64,000 nucleotides of DNA from CBDEUK01 sp965250225 (GTDB lineage: Bacteria; Pseudomonadota; Gammaproteobacteria; Eutrophobiales; Eutrophobiaceae). Each line of letters starts with the position of its first letter. The stretch's first letter is position 1. The stretch is from NCBI GenBank assembly GCA_965250225.1, contig CBDFNQ010000023.1:1-64000 (forward strand). The letters are read 5' to 3'. The notes beneath the pieces are model-generated. The model had not been told where the DNA came from and made no database searches. It saw only the letters and a program-made list of their open reading frames with translations. A program made the position numbers and the translations under genes. Of the stretch, positions 9,233 through 17,817 are shown piece after piece.

Positions 9233-9826
9233 ATGAACGAGTTGCTCGTTCTGTATTATTCAAGATCCGGCAATGTGGCCACAATGGCACAACAGATTGC
9301 CCGTGGCATAGAATCCGTGTCAGGTTGTCAGGCACGAATTCGGACTGTGCCTGCTGTCTCTACCGTGAGCGAGGCAACTGAAGATAGCATCCCGGAATCG
9401 GGAGCACCCTATGTCAGTCAGGAAGATTTAGAGGAATGTAAAGGTCTTGCTCTGGGCAGCCCAACTCGATTCGGGAACATGGCCGCACCGTTAAAATATT
9501 TTCTGGACAGCACGGGCGATGCCTGGTTTTCTGGCGCGATGATCGGCAAACCTGCCTGTGTGTTTACCTCAACCTCCAGCCTGCATGGCGGTCAGGAATC
9601 GACATTGCTCAGTATGATGTTGCCGTTAATGCATCATGGCATGTTACTGATGGGCTTGCCTTATAGTGAACATGATTTGGCGAATACGTCAACGGGCGGC
9701 ACACCTTATGGTCCATCACATCTCGCAGGTGCCGAGAGTAGAAATCCTCTAAGCGATGAAGAAAAACGATTGTGTCAAGCAATGGGAAAACGATTGGCAG
9801 GGACGGCTAAACAACTATTTTCTTGA
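9233..9826 (+). CDS. wrbA: NAD(P)H:quinone oxidoreductase, WrbA flavodoxin family
   Basis: A 197-residue flavodoxin-fold protein that reduces quinones by two electrons with FMN. The phosphate-binding loop of FMN is YYSRSGNVATMA near residues 7-18. GSPTRFGNMAAPLKYFLD near residues 75-92 and HGGQESTLLSMMLPLMHHGM around 118-140 are WrbA signatures. The product is cytoplasmic and probably cotranscribed with arsC. Nothing is unusual. Confidence 0.95.
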   Translation: MNELLVLYYSRSGNVATMAQQIARGIESVSGCQARIRTVPAVSTVSEATEDSIPESGAPYVSQEDLEECKGLALGSPTRFGNMAAPLKYFLDSTGDAWFSGAMIGKPACVFTSTSSLHGGQESTLLSMMLPLMHHGMLLMGLPYSEHDLANTSTGGTPYGPSHLAGAESRNPLSDEEKRLCQAMGKRLAGTAKQLFS

Positions 9827-9912
9827 GCAAGCAGTACGGAAGCACTAAGTATTTACAACTGTTGCTGATTTTGTTACGGTTTCCAAAAAAAGATTTCACA
9901 AATCTGGGCTTA

Positions 9913-9931
9913 CCTAAGCCTTAAACTTAGG
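9913..9931. promoter_or_regulatory. Small hairpin in the leader of the EPS locus
   Basis: CCTAAG and CTTAGG form a six-base stem with a seven-base loop. It lies 75 bases before the first EPS gene and far enough from wrbA to be part of the EPS leader. No T-run follows, so it is not a clear terminator; no JUMPstart element was seen. Confidence 0.3.
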
Positions 9932-10006
9932 ATCACTCGTTAAACTATTGGAAACTAAATTCGTTATCGCACGGACACGAATTTATATGATTGGGAAGAT
10001 CAGAAC

Positions 10007-10825
10007 ATGGAACCGATGTTAGCGACTGAATATCTAAACGGCGATCGCCGCGTAGTACAGATACCACTGGATCAAATAAAACTAACTGCAGGAATTGACT
10101 GTTTGTTTGACGATGGATTGTCATCATCGCAGCCTGTCGATCGCCGCGTAGCACAGATACCATTGGATCAAATAAAACCAACAGCAGGCATTGGTTGTTT
10201 GTTAAATGACGGATTGTCATCATCGCACCCCATCTCGGTGATTATTAAACATAGCCTGGATCTGATTCTCGCTGTTCTACTGCTCATTCTGACCTTCCCT
10301 GTTATTTTAGTAGCTACGTTGCTGATCAAACTCACCAGTAATGGTCCAGTATTATATCATCAGCAACGTGTTGGCCGCGGAGGTAAACTCTTCTCTATTC
10401 TCAAGTTGCGCACCATGGTAGTTGATGCTGATAGGAAAACTCTGACACCGTCCTGTGACAATCGCTTTATCCGCAAGCTTGATCGTGATCCCAGGATTAC
10501 CTCAATCGGTTGGTTTCTACGTAAATCATCAATTGATGAATTGCCGCAGTTGATTAATGTATTACAGGGCAAGATGAGCATTGTTGGTCCGCGACCACTA
10601 ACACAGGCTGAAGTTGAACTGTTGCCCTGGCCAGCATGGGCCACTCGCTACCGTGTACAACCAGGTATTACAGGCCTGTGGCAGGTGAGTGGTCGTAACA
10701 ATACCAGCGATATTGAACGTCTACATTTAGACATTGATTACGTACGTAAATGGAACCTGTTGCTTGATCTCTATATCATGCTGAGAACTATCCCTGCCGT
10801 GTTTACTGGACGAGGTGCACGTTAA
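10007..10825 (+). CDS. EPS initiating undecaprenyl-phosphate sugar-phosphate transferase
   Basis: This enzyme transfers the first sugar-1-phosphate to undecaprenyl phosphate on the inner face of the inner membrane. It is the monotopic, short type: a hydrophobic reentrant segment (LILAVLLLILTFPVILVATL, about residues 85-104), then the catalytic region with QQRVGRGGK, KLRTM, the core SSIDELPQLINVLQGKMS, VGPRP, and YRVQPGITGLWQVSGR. Before the membrane segment lies an unusual 75-residue N-terminus made of a 32-residue tandem duplication. The start ATG follows GGGAAGATCAGAAC. It opens the EPS operon and is three bases from the wzz-like gene. Confidence 0.93.
   Translation: MEPMLATEYLNGDRRVVQIPLDQIKLTAGIDCLFDDGLSSSQPVDRRVAQIPLDQIKPTAGIGCLLNDGLSSSHPISVIIKHSLDLILAVLLLILTFPVILVATLLIKLTSNGPVLYHQQRVGRGGKLFSILKLRTMVVDADRKTLTPSCDNRFIRKLDRDPRITSIGWFLRKSSIDELPQLINVLQGKMSIVGPRPLTQAEVELLPWPAWATRYRVQPGITGLWQVSGRNNTSDIERLHLDIDYVRKWNLLLDLYIMLRTIPAVFTGRGAR
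10043..10234 (+). repeat. Two tandem 96-bp repeats inside the sugar transferase gene
   Basis: Copy 1 is 10043-10138 and copy 2 is 10139-10234. Each encodes 32 residues starting DRRV-QIPLDQIK and ending near DGLSSS-P. They differ at scattered positions, mostly silent or conservative, and the period keeps the frame, so selection has tolerated or kept both. Confidence 0.95.
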
Positions 10826-10827
10826 CC

Positions 10828-11454
10828 ATGACTGAACATACACATATAGACGTTTTGAGCCCACTGCAACTGATAAACTATTTCAAGGCAAGCATACTCA
10901 CTCTTTTGCTCTGTATAATTACCACCGTTAGTGTTGCTGCTGTGATCACCCAGCTATTGACGCCAAAGTTTCGTGCAGAGACCCGGCTTATTGTTGTGCC
11001 TAATGCGGAGCTAGATGATTCACGAAATGTCCTGCGTAGCCTGGAAACGTTGGAACGACGTACCGTTATTGCCACCTTTGCTGGGATACCCGAGGAACCT
11101 TCGTTAATTGATGCAGCATTACAAATCCTCAATGTACCCTCAGACAGAGAATTTGTCCTTGATACACGGGTGTTACCAAATACCAACATGATCGTTATTG
11201 AAGTCACTGACATTAGTGCCGAATTTGCTGCCCAACTTGTTGATCAGCTTGCCGATCAAACGGTTGAGCTGGCGCCTAGTCTGTACCGCATTTATAGTTT
11301 ACGCAAAATTTCATCAGCAAGTATTCCAGATGAGCCTAGTTGGCCAAGCTGGCGTAATAATTTACTGGCCGGTGGCTTACTTGGTTTGTTTATTGGCCTG
11401 TTGTTGGTATTCACTCGTGACTACACGAAGGAAAAAAATCCAGGAATAAAGTGA
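10828..11454 (+). CDS. Wzz-like polysaccharide chain-length determinant protein
   Basis: This 208-residue protein has the two-helix layout of Wzz/GumC co-polymerases. An N-terminal membrane helix lies near residues 25-47, followed by a short periplasmic domain and a C-terminal helix near 180-200 (LLAGGLLGLFIGLLLVF). The segment IPDEPSWPSW just before the second helix matches the proline-rich motif of the family. It is much shorter than typical Wzz (300 or more) and has no tyrosine kinase domain, so it is a minimal form. It should set EPS chain length with the Wzy-like protein encoded immediately downstream (adjacent stop and ATG). Confidence 0.8.
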   Translation: MTEHTHIDVLSPLQLINYFKASILTLLLCIITTVSVAAVITQLLTPKFRAETRLIVVPNAELDDSRNVLRSLETLERRTVIATFAGIPEEPSLIDAALQILNVPSDREFVLDTRVLPNTNMIVIEVTDISAEFAAQLVDQLADQTVELAPSLYRIYSLRKISSASIPDEPSWPSWRNNLLAGGLLGLFIGLLLVFTRDYTKEKNPGIK

Positions 11455-12948
11455 ATGTCAATCATGATCGGCATTCATGCACGTAGTCTATGGCTACACA
11501 CAGTTTCCGTAGCTCTCTTACTTACAGTTTTGATTATTGGTCTTGCTATTACGTTCGATCTCCCATTGATCAAACTAGTGATGCTCTTGCCGGCCATGGC
11601 AATAGGTTTATTTGTTGCCAGTAAAATTGCCAGTCAGGTAGAGCTTGCTCTTGCAGTTTTGATCTTGCTCGTATGGACCAATCTTTCACAGGTACTGGAT
11701 CGCTTCCATGGCATTCCAGGCATTTTTCATTTGACACTGATCTTTGTGTTTATAGCTATACTCCGTGAAATACGAAACCGTCGCCTTGATCTCAGAAATC
11801 TATCTTTACTTTGGTTGCCGGTTGTGGCGTATTCAGTATTGCCATTATTCAGTTCCACCATTGCCAGTAATCCTTTAGCTACTTCTGGTAAGGCTGGTGA
11901 ATTACTAAAGGTTTTGACCTTATTTTCCCTTGTCATGCTTCTAGTCAACTCACCAACACGTATACGCATCGCACTATGGAGCATCAGTATCTCGGCAGCA
12001 GTACTATCGCTTTTGGGCATGTTGCAACTATTGTCCAGTATTGATTTCGGTGAGTTAGGTGGTTTCGCACGTATCAAGCATGCACATATATATGATAATG
12101 TTTTCAGCGATCGTCTTGCCGGCCCGATTGGCGATCCGGGTTTCTTCGGTCAGCTACTGGTACTTTCTACGCCATTTCCTATGTCATTGATGGTAGCTGA
12201 ACAGAACCCACGTCTGAAACTAATGGCCTTTATCTGTTTGTCAATAATTGTAGTGGGTGTTGGTCTGACATATAGCCGTGGCCCACTGATGGTATTGTTC
12301 TTTATATTTACAATATCATTGTTTAGTTTTCGATTAGCGCGTTGGCAACATATACCTTTATTAGTGGTGGCTGCACTCTTAATCTTTGCGCTGTTGCCGA
12401 ATAACCTGAGTTCACGTCTTGATAGCGTGACAGAGATGTTACCGGGACAGGTGGACAATCTGCACCCGGACAGCTCGGTAGAGCACCGCCGATTGTTTGG
12501 ACGTACTGCGGTGGCAATGTTTGAAGGAAATCCTCTAGCTGGTGTTGGCGTTGGTAACTTCAGTACCCGCTATGAATATTATAGTGACAGGGTCGGCTCA
12601 GATGCACGCCATTATGGGGACGCAGATGAAGGTCATTTTGCCCATAATCTTTATTACGAAACTGCGGCTGAAACTGGCCTGATAGGTTTGCTACTATTGG
12701 CCACTCTCTTTTTCAGCGCCTTGTGGTCGGCGCAGGATTCCGCTGCCTGGTATTCGTACCAAGACCGTTTTTTAATGTTTTCTGCCTTGGCTTTGCGTAA
12801 CAGTGTGTTTGCTTACCTGCTGACTAGCACGTTGCTACACGGTGATTTTCAGCGTTATATTTTTGTCGTTCTCGGCCTGATTGCAGCACTGGCAAGCATG
12901 CGTCACAGGCAACGTCAGGTAGCAAATGCTCTTGAGCAGACTGCATGA
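11455..12948 (+). CDS. Wzy/WaaL-type O-antigen polymerase or ligase family protein
   Basis: A 497-residue polytopic protein with around eleven hydrophobic segments. The family signature is the large periplasmic loop with GPIGDPGFFGQL near residue 223 and the conserved histidine in GHFAHNLYYETAAETG near residue 395. Sequence alone cannot separate polymerase (Wzy) from ligase, but beside Wzx- and Wzz-like genes it most likely polymerises lipid-linked repeat units in the periplasm. Translation starts directly after the wzz-like stop, and its stop overlaps the next start by four bases. Confidence 0.82.
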   Translation: MSIMIGIHARSLWLHTVSVALLLTVLIIGLAITFDLPLIKLVMLLPAMAIGLFVASKIASQVELALAVLILLVWTNLSQVLDRFHGIPGIFHLTLIFVFIAILREIRNRRLDLRNLSLLWLPVVAYSVLPLFSSTIASNPLATSGKAGELLKVLTLFSLVMLLVNSPTRIRIALWSISISAAVLSLLGMLQLLSSIDFGELGGFARIKHAHIYDNVFSDRLAGPIGDPGFFGQLLVLSTPFPMSLMVAEQNPRLKLMAFICLSIIVVGVGLTYSRGPLMVLFFIFTISLFSFRLARWQHIPLLVVAALLIFALLPNNLSSRLDSVTEMLPGQVDNLHPDSSVEHRRLFGRTAVAMFEGNPLAGVGVGNFSTRYEYYSDRVGSDARHYGDADEGHFAHNLYYETAAETGLIGLLLLATLFFSALWSAQDSAAWYSYQDRFLMFSALALRNSVFAYLLTSTLLHGDFQRYIFVVLGLIAALASMRHRQRQVANALEQTA

Positions 12949-15170
12949 GTATTTCGGGAATGCAGTTGCGTACACCTCAGGTTTTACCACAGATAAAATC
13001 ACCAATTGCAGTAATCGTTTCACGTTTTCCAAAGGTAACCGAGACATTTATCCTGCGCGAGATTGATGCTTTAGAGCAGCAGGGCCAGGCAGTAATGCTG
13101 GTTTCATTAATGGCCGGCGATCATCGAGTAATTCATAAGGCTGCACGTCCCTGGATGAAACGTGTGCTGTATACGCCATGGTTCAACTTGAATATGCTGG
13201 TAAAAAATGCTCGGCTAGCTATTACAAAACCAGCATTATACAGCAGTACTCTGTGGGTGGTGATCAAATCGCATTGGCTTAAGCCAGGTATTTTATTACG
13301 AACCTTGGCCTTGTTTCCCAAGGCGGTACTGATCACAGAAGCACTAAAACGGTCAGGTATCTATCATCTGCATGCACAGTTTGCCACCTATCCGACCACA
13401 CTGGCGTGGGTCATTCGGCGTTTTTCTGGTATTGATTATAGCTTTACCATTCATGCCCATGATCTGTTTGTACACCAGTTGATGTTGCAGCAGAAGATTG
13501 AAGATGCGTTATTCGTTCGTACCATCTCGGATTTCAATCGCTCATACCTAACCCGGTTATATGGTGAGGATATAGCAAACAAGCTGCAGGTGATCCGTGT
13601 TGGTATTGATGCCCAAGCGTATCAACGACAACAGAATAATAGTGATGTGCGGCCACTTGAAATACTCTGTGTTGCCGCACTCGAAGCCTACAAAGGCATT
13701 GATCTGTTACTTGATGCCTGCCACCGTTTGAAACAATCAGGGCACGACTTTCATTGCCGTATTGTTGGTACCGGGCCATTACGCGAAGCACTCATGCTGC
13801 AACATGGACGTTTGCAACTGGATCAACAGGTAGAGTTCCTCGGTGCTTTTGAACAGGATCAGGTTCGCGAGCTGATGTTACTCAGTGATTTGTTTGTAAT
13901 GTCCAGCGTTGTTGCTACCGACGGTCAGATGGAAGGCATTCCGGTTGCACTGATGGAGGCCATGGCCAGCGGCTGCGCTGTGCTTGCACCGGAATTGTCC
14001 GGGATACCCGAATTAATTACCCATGGCAAAAACGGCTTACTCTACCCAGCCGGCAGTCTAGAAGTACTGGTGACATCGATTACTGAGTTAATGGAGGCAC
14101 CGGGTACTCGGCAACAGTTGGCGTTGTACGCACCGAAGCAGGTGATCAAGGCGTTCAACTTGCCAACCATTGCTGCTGAGCTAGCAGATAAGATTAGCCA
14201 GTATAGTCATAGCGAAACACTAACCGATGAAATTATGAAGCCACTGGCACTCAGCCCTTTTGCACACTGTCGATTTTCACGCGCGGCGGCTTCCCTGGAC
14301 CGTCCAGAATCGTACATTCTACCGTTGCTGGCAGTATGTGACGAGCAGCGTCATGCCTTACTACTTAAACAACATCGTGCTCCTCATTCTGGAAATATGA
14401 CTGCTGCCTTGCATGAATTCACTGTGTTGAAGGCCCTGGATAGACGTTTTACTCCAACGGATTCGGAAATACAATTAGCAACGCCAACGCCTCTATTTGT
14501 CAGTGAGAACACATTATTAATGGATAGATTAGATGGGTGTGCCTTAGATAATCTAATCCGGGAGCACCGGCTGAATGCCAGCCATCTTAGCCCTTTCTTT
14601 CAGGCTGCTGGTCGCTGGTTGGATCAATTCCAGCAGACACCATGGCCAAAAAATACCGAACCTGCCAGTGATTACCGATTAGATACTTTGGGTGAACGTT
14701 GTCGAAAACAACTTCCGGCACTAAATGATTTACTAACCACTACACAATTTAAAAATGTAGAACAACAGATTATGCTGATGTGTCGCCCAGCAACGGTATC
14801 GACGACAGTTCCTACTCATGGCGATTACTGGCCCGGCAATATGTTGTGTACAGATACTCAGCTAGCAGTGATCGATCTGGAAGGCGCAGGCATAGGCCAC
14901 CGTTATGCCGAGGCGGCTGTTTTTCTTATCCAGTCTGAATTGTATTTTGCTTTTCCAATTTTACTACGCCAGTTTAGAGTTTTGTTTAAGGCGTTTTTTC
15001 AGGGTTTTGAACGGCACTCGAGGCCTATGGATACTGCCTTGTATCGCTTCTTGCAAATGGCCGCTGCGATTGATCGCCTACATCGTCATACTATTAATGA
15101 AGAACGTAATCAGTTATCGCGTCGTCATATTTGGCTGCTGCGACAACGTGTACAGGGGGTGTTGCCGTGA
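12945..15170 (+). CDS. Fusion of a GT4 glycosyltransferase and an APH-type kinase
   Basis: A 741-residue two-domain protein. Residues 1-430 are a GT-B glycosyltransferase of family 4: AVIVSRFPKVTETFILREID at residue 22, HLHAQFATYP in the middle, and the donor-binding region GIPVALMEAMASGCAVLAPE near 330-350. Residues about 440-741 resemble aminoglycoside/choline-kinase-like phosphotransferases: PTHGDYWPGNML near 625 has the catalytic Asp and metal-binding Asn, and AVIDLEGAGIG has the second metal-binding Asp. I infer that one polypeptide adds a sugar and phosphorylates a sugar or glycan; the substrate is unknown. No stop or frameshift separates the halves. It overlaps its neighbours by four bases on each side (ATGA, GTGA). 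Confidence 0.88.
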   Translation: MSISGMQLRTPQVLPQIKSPIAVIVSRFPKVTETFILREIDALEQQGQAVMLVSLMAGDHRVIHKAARPWMKRVLYTPWFNLNMLVKNARLAITKPALYSSTLWVVIKSHWLKPGILLRTLALFPKAVLITEALKRSGIYHLHAQFATYPTTLAWVIRRFSGIDYSFTIHAHDLFVHQLMLQQKIEDALFVRTISDFNRSYLTRLYGEDIANKLQVIRVGIDAQAYQRQQNNSDVRPLEILCVAALEAYKGIDLLLDACHRLKQSGHDFHCRIVGTGPLREALMLQHGRLQLDQQVEFLGAFEQDQVRELMLLSDLFVMSSVVATDGQMEGIPVALMEAMASGCAVLAPELSGIPELITHGKNGLLYPAGSLEVLVTSITELMEAPGTRQQLALYAPKQVIKAFNLPTIAAELADKISQYSHSETLTDEIMKPLALSPFAHCRFSRAAASLDRPESYILPLLAVCDEQRHALLLKQHRAPHSGNMTAALHEFTVLKALDRRFTPTDSEIQLATPTPLFVSENTLLMDRLDGCALDNLIREHRLNASHLSPFFQAAGRWLDQFQQTPWPKNTEPASDYRLDTLGERCRKQLPALNDLLTTTQFKNVEQQIMLMCRPATVSTTVPTHGDYWPGNMLCTDTQLAVIDLEGAGIGHRYAEAAVFLIQSELYFAFPILLRQFRVLFKAFFQGFERHSRPMDTALYRFLQMAAAIDRLHRHTINEERNQLSRRHIWLLRQRVQGVLP

Positions 15171-16606
15171 CGACACTCAAGCATCGTACCCTGACGGGTT
15201 TTCTATGGGCACTGTTTTCAGCAGGTGCCGGTAAAGTTCTGTGGTTGTTGGCAATAGCGGTTATTGCTCGTTATCTTGGCCCCGAGTCATTCGGACTGAT
15301 TGCCATTGCACTGACAGCCATGTTGTATGCTGATTCCATTGGCGATTTAGGAGCTGCTTCTGCACTTATTTACTGGAAAGATCAGTTTGAAGATGTGGCC
15401 GAGATCAGTTTTATTATTAATGTATTAATGGGTGGCTTCTGGCTATTAGTAAGCTGGTTAGTTGCTGATTCATTGGCCGATTTATTCAGGATGCCGGAAC
15501 TGGCGGCTATTCTACCGGTGTTGGCAATCAGCTTTTTACTCAAAGGTTTGGGTAATACCCATGATGCTATCTGCCAACGTCGTTTGGATTTTAGGCGTCG
15601 CACACTACCAGAGATGGCTTTGGTAACAATCAAGTCACTGGTTGCCATTACTCTGGTAATTGCTGGCTACGGCGTATGGAGCCTGGTGTATGCACAACTC
15701 GCCGGGCTATTGGCCTGGCTAATATTGTTATGGTTACTCATACCCTGGCGACCACATTTTTACTACCGGCGAACTCTTATTGGGCCATTACTGCACTATG
15801 GTAAGGGACTGGTTGGTGTCAACCTGTTGTCTGCACTGACGCACCATATGGATGTGTTGGTGGTTGGGCGCTGGCTCGGTGCAAATTCACTTGGTTTATA
15901 CCAGATCGCTACCAAGTTGCCGGAAACCAGTATCACCACGGCAACCTGGGTCGTTAGTAAAGTATTATTTCCGGCATTTTCCGATCATCATCGACAGGGT
16001 GCTCGTTTGGAACAGCCATTTTTGTTGACGTTGAAATACGTTGGCCTGTTTGCTATTCCAGCCAGTGTTATGTTGGCATTGTTAGCAGAATCGCTTCTGA
16101 CTCTGGTTTTCGGTGTTGGTTGGGATACTGCCTCACATGCGATGCAATGGCTGGCGGCCTATACTTGCATGCGAGCTTTAGGCACACCTGCTGGGGATAT
16201 GTTAAAGGCTACTGGCCGAACCCAGCTTCTGGCCCGACTGGCAATCATCAAGGCTATTCCATTGCTGCCACTGTTATTATTTGGGGTGAAGTTTGGAATT
16301 AATGGTGTTGCCGCAGCTATGCTGGTCAGTGCCATAATCAATCTGACACTGAATTATCTGGTTATCAGCCGGGTGGAGAACATTGTGCTAACCACTATGT
16401 TTCGTTGCATGATACCTGGTCTGGTTGTTGGCCTGATTATTATCTGCACAAGTATGCTATTTCAGTCCGCCGCTTGTTGTACTGATCTGTTAATAGCATC
16501 GTCGATTCATATAGTGCTGTTATTGATTGCTTATCTTGCGTCATCATTCCTGTTGGCACCTGATCTTTTTCACTTGTTGCGTAAAACCCTTGAGCATCGA
16601 TCATGA
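15167..16606 (+). CDS. Wzx-like lipopolysaccharide/EPS flippase
   Basis: A protein of about 479 residues with 12-14 membrane helices, of the polysaccharide transporter branch of the MOP superfamily. It flips undecaprenyl-linked repeat units across the inner membrane. Family features include FLWALFSAGAGKVLWLLAIA at the N-terminus and the segment YLGPESFGLIAIA in helix 2. I choose GTG 15167, which overlaps the previous TGA as GTGA and starts TTLKHRTLTGF; the longer reading from 15131 would add an unlikely low-complexity tail inside the previous gene. It overlaps the next gene by ATGA. Confidence 0.88.
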   Translation: MTTLKHRTLTGFLWALFSAGAGKVLWLLAIAVIARYLGPESFGLIAIALTAMLYADSIGDLGAASALIYWKDQFEDVAEISFIINVLMGGFWLLVSWLVADSLADLFRMPELAAILPVLAISFLLKGLGNTHDAICQRRLDFRRRTLPEMALVTIKSLVAITLVIAGYGVWSLVYAQLAGLLAWLILLWLLIPWRPHFYYRRTLIGPLLHYGKGLVGVNLLSALTHHMDVLVVGRWLGANSLGLYQIATKLPETSITTATWVVSKVLFPAFSDHHRQGARLEQPFLLTLKYVGLFAIPASVMLALLAESLLTLVFGVGWDTASHAMQWLAAYTCMRALGTPAGDMLKATGRTQLLARLAIIKAIPLLPLLLFGVKFGINGVAAAMLVSAIINLTLNYLVISRVENIVLTTMFRCMIPGLVVGLIIICTSMLFQSAACCTDLLIASSIHIVLLLIAYLASSFLLAPDLFHLLRKTLEHRS

Positions 16607-17817
16607 AACAGGTATTGGGAATGAATAGTGCTGTTAATGCACCTACGATGTGTTTCGATCGCTATATTTTTGGCACACAGAGTAGCCACGTAGACTATTT
16701 TCTAAGTCATTTATTCGCACCCCATAATCGCCGGGAACGCGGTTTGAATACAGTGCTTCAAGCCTTGCCAGCAGGCTTGCGTCGTATGCTTTTGATGTCA
16801 CTGGCTAAGAAGGATGATCTACAATGTAGTGATATACCCATACCCGATCAACTAAATAAGTCTATATTAAGAAATCCAGATACTTGCCAGGGCGCGAACA
16901 GTTTTATCCAAACCCTGGATTATTCAGAGAGCCAGCGTGGGCAGTTGGTGGCATTGGTATTTGATAACCTCCTGGAAGAGGCTGGTTTCCTGATTAAATA
17001 TCGAAACAACAGCGAGCAGATACTCAGCAACGAGGCAACACAACTTAATGAGATCCGTGCCAGCTTACCGGCTGCACTACAGTCAACACTACCTCGGGTT
17101 GTCCAGTTCATGGCAATGGGTGATCAGGAATGGCTTTGTGAGACGGTATTACCGGGCCGCTCAGCTTATGTTGAACTAAAACAGTCCTGGTTCCCAACTC
17201 AACTGATCAGGAAACACCTTAACGGTGCAATAGACTGGCTGATACACTTTCAAAGCAGCAACAACAAAAAGAACAGGCTACACATTGATGAAACTAAATT
17301 TACAAACCTGGTGGGTCAGTGCCGGCAGGCTGATCTGGCTGGAACGCTGCTTGAGCAGGCACAAACAATTCTAAACGATTCCCAAATGTTGCTAGTGCCG
17401 TCACATGGTGACTTCTGGGCCCGTAATTTGTTATTCGATGAAAACGGCCTGACTGGTGTGGTGGATTGGGAACATGCAGAACAACAGGCATCACCCTGGA
17501 ATGATCTGTTCTTTATGTTACTCAGTTATGCAGGCGAATTCTGTGCTCGGAACCGTGAAAAATGCCAATCCATACAGCAACGACTGAATAATGCCTTTAT
17601 TCAATCAACCGCAATTTCAAAAATTAACCGAGAGGTATTGCAAAAATTTTCTCAGAGACAGGGTTTACCCTTGTCCAGGCTGCGCCCTATGCTTGGCTGG
17701 TATCTCTTACAACAGGCATCAGAGCATAAAGGCAACAAGAGAGAGGATCTCTACCAGGAATTTCTAAGTGGCTATACACTTCTGGAGCAAAGACCGTGCT
17801 TCGCGTTTTCTGGCTGA
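16603..17817 (+). CDS. APH-superfamily phosphotransferase in the EPS locus
   Basis: A 404-residue soluble protein with the kinase fold of aminoglycoside/choline kinases in its C-terminal two thirds. SHGDFWARNLLFDENG near residue 267 has the catalytic Asp and the metal-binding Asn, and GVVDWEHAEQ near 285 has the second acidic pair. The N-terminal 110 residues are unrecognised. Its C-terminal half parallels the kinase part of the fusion two genes upstream, so the locus has two related kinases. Location between flippase and glycosyltransferase genes suggests phosphorylation of a sugar precursor or of the glycan, not drug resistance. Confidence 0.8.
   Translation: MKQVLGMNSAVNAPTMCFDRYIFGTQSSHVDYFLSHLFAPHNRRERGLNTVLQALPAGLRRMLLMSLAKKDDLQCSDIPIPDQLNKSILRNPDTCQGANSFIQTLDYSESQRGQLVALVFDNLLEEAGFLIKYRNNSEQILSNEATQLNEIRASLPAALQSTLPRVVQFMAMGDQEWLCETVLPGRSAYVELKQSWFPTQLIRKHLNGAIDWLIHFQSSNNKKNRLHIDETKFTNLVGQCRQADLAGTLLEQAQTILNDSQMLLVPSHGDFWARNLLFDENGLTGVVDWEHAEQQASPWNDLFFMLLSYAGEFCARNREKCQSIQQRLNNAFIQSTAISKINREVLQKFSQRQGLPLSRLRPMLGWYLLQQASEHKGNKREDLYQEFLSGYTLLEQRPCFAFSG

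Noticed and set aside
9827..10006. Search for a JUMPstart/ops element or sigma-54 promoter before the EPS operon
   Set aside because: No GGCGGTAGC-type ops core and no GG-N10-GC promoter was found; only a weak hairpin is present.
9945..10223. A 92-residue minus-strand ORF with internal repeats
   Set aside because: Its repeats are the antisense of the tandem duplication in the sugar transferase gene.
16603..17817. Antibiotic (aminoglycoside) resistance kinase
   Set aside because: The catalytic motif is shared by many small-molecule kinases; overlap with EPS genes makes a polysaccharide role far more likely.
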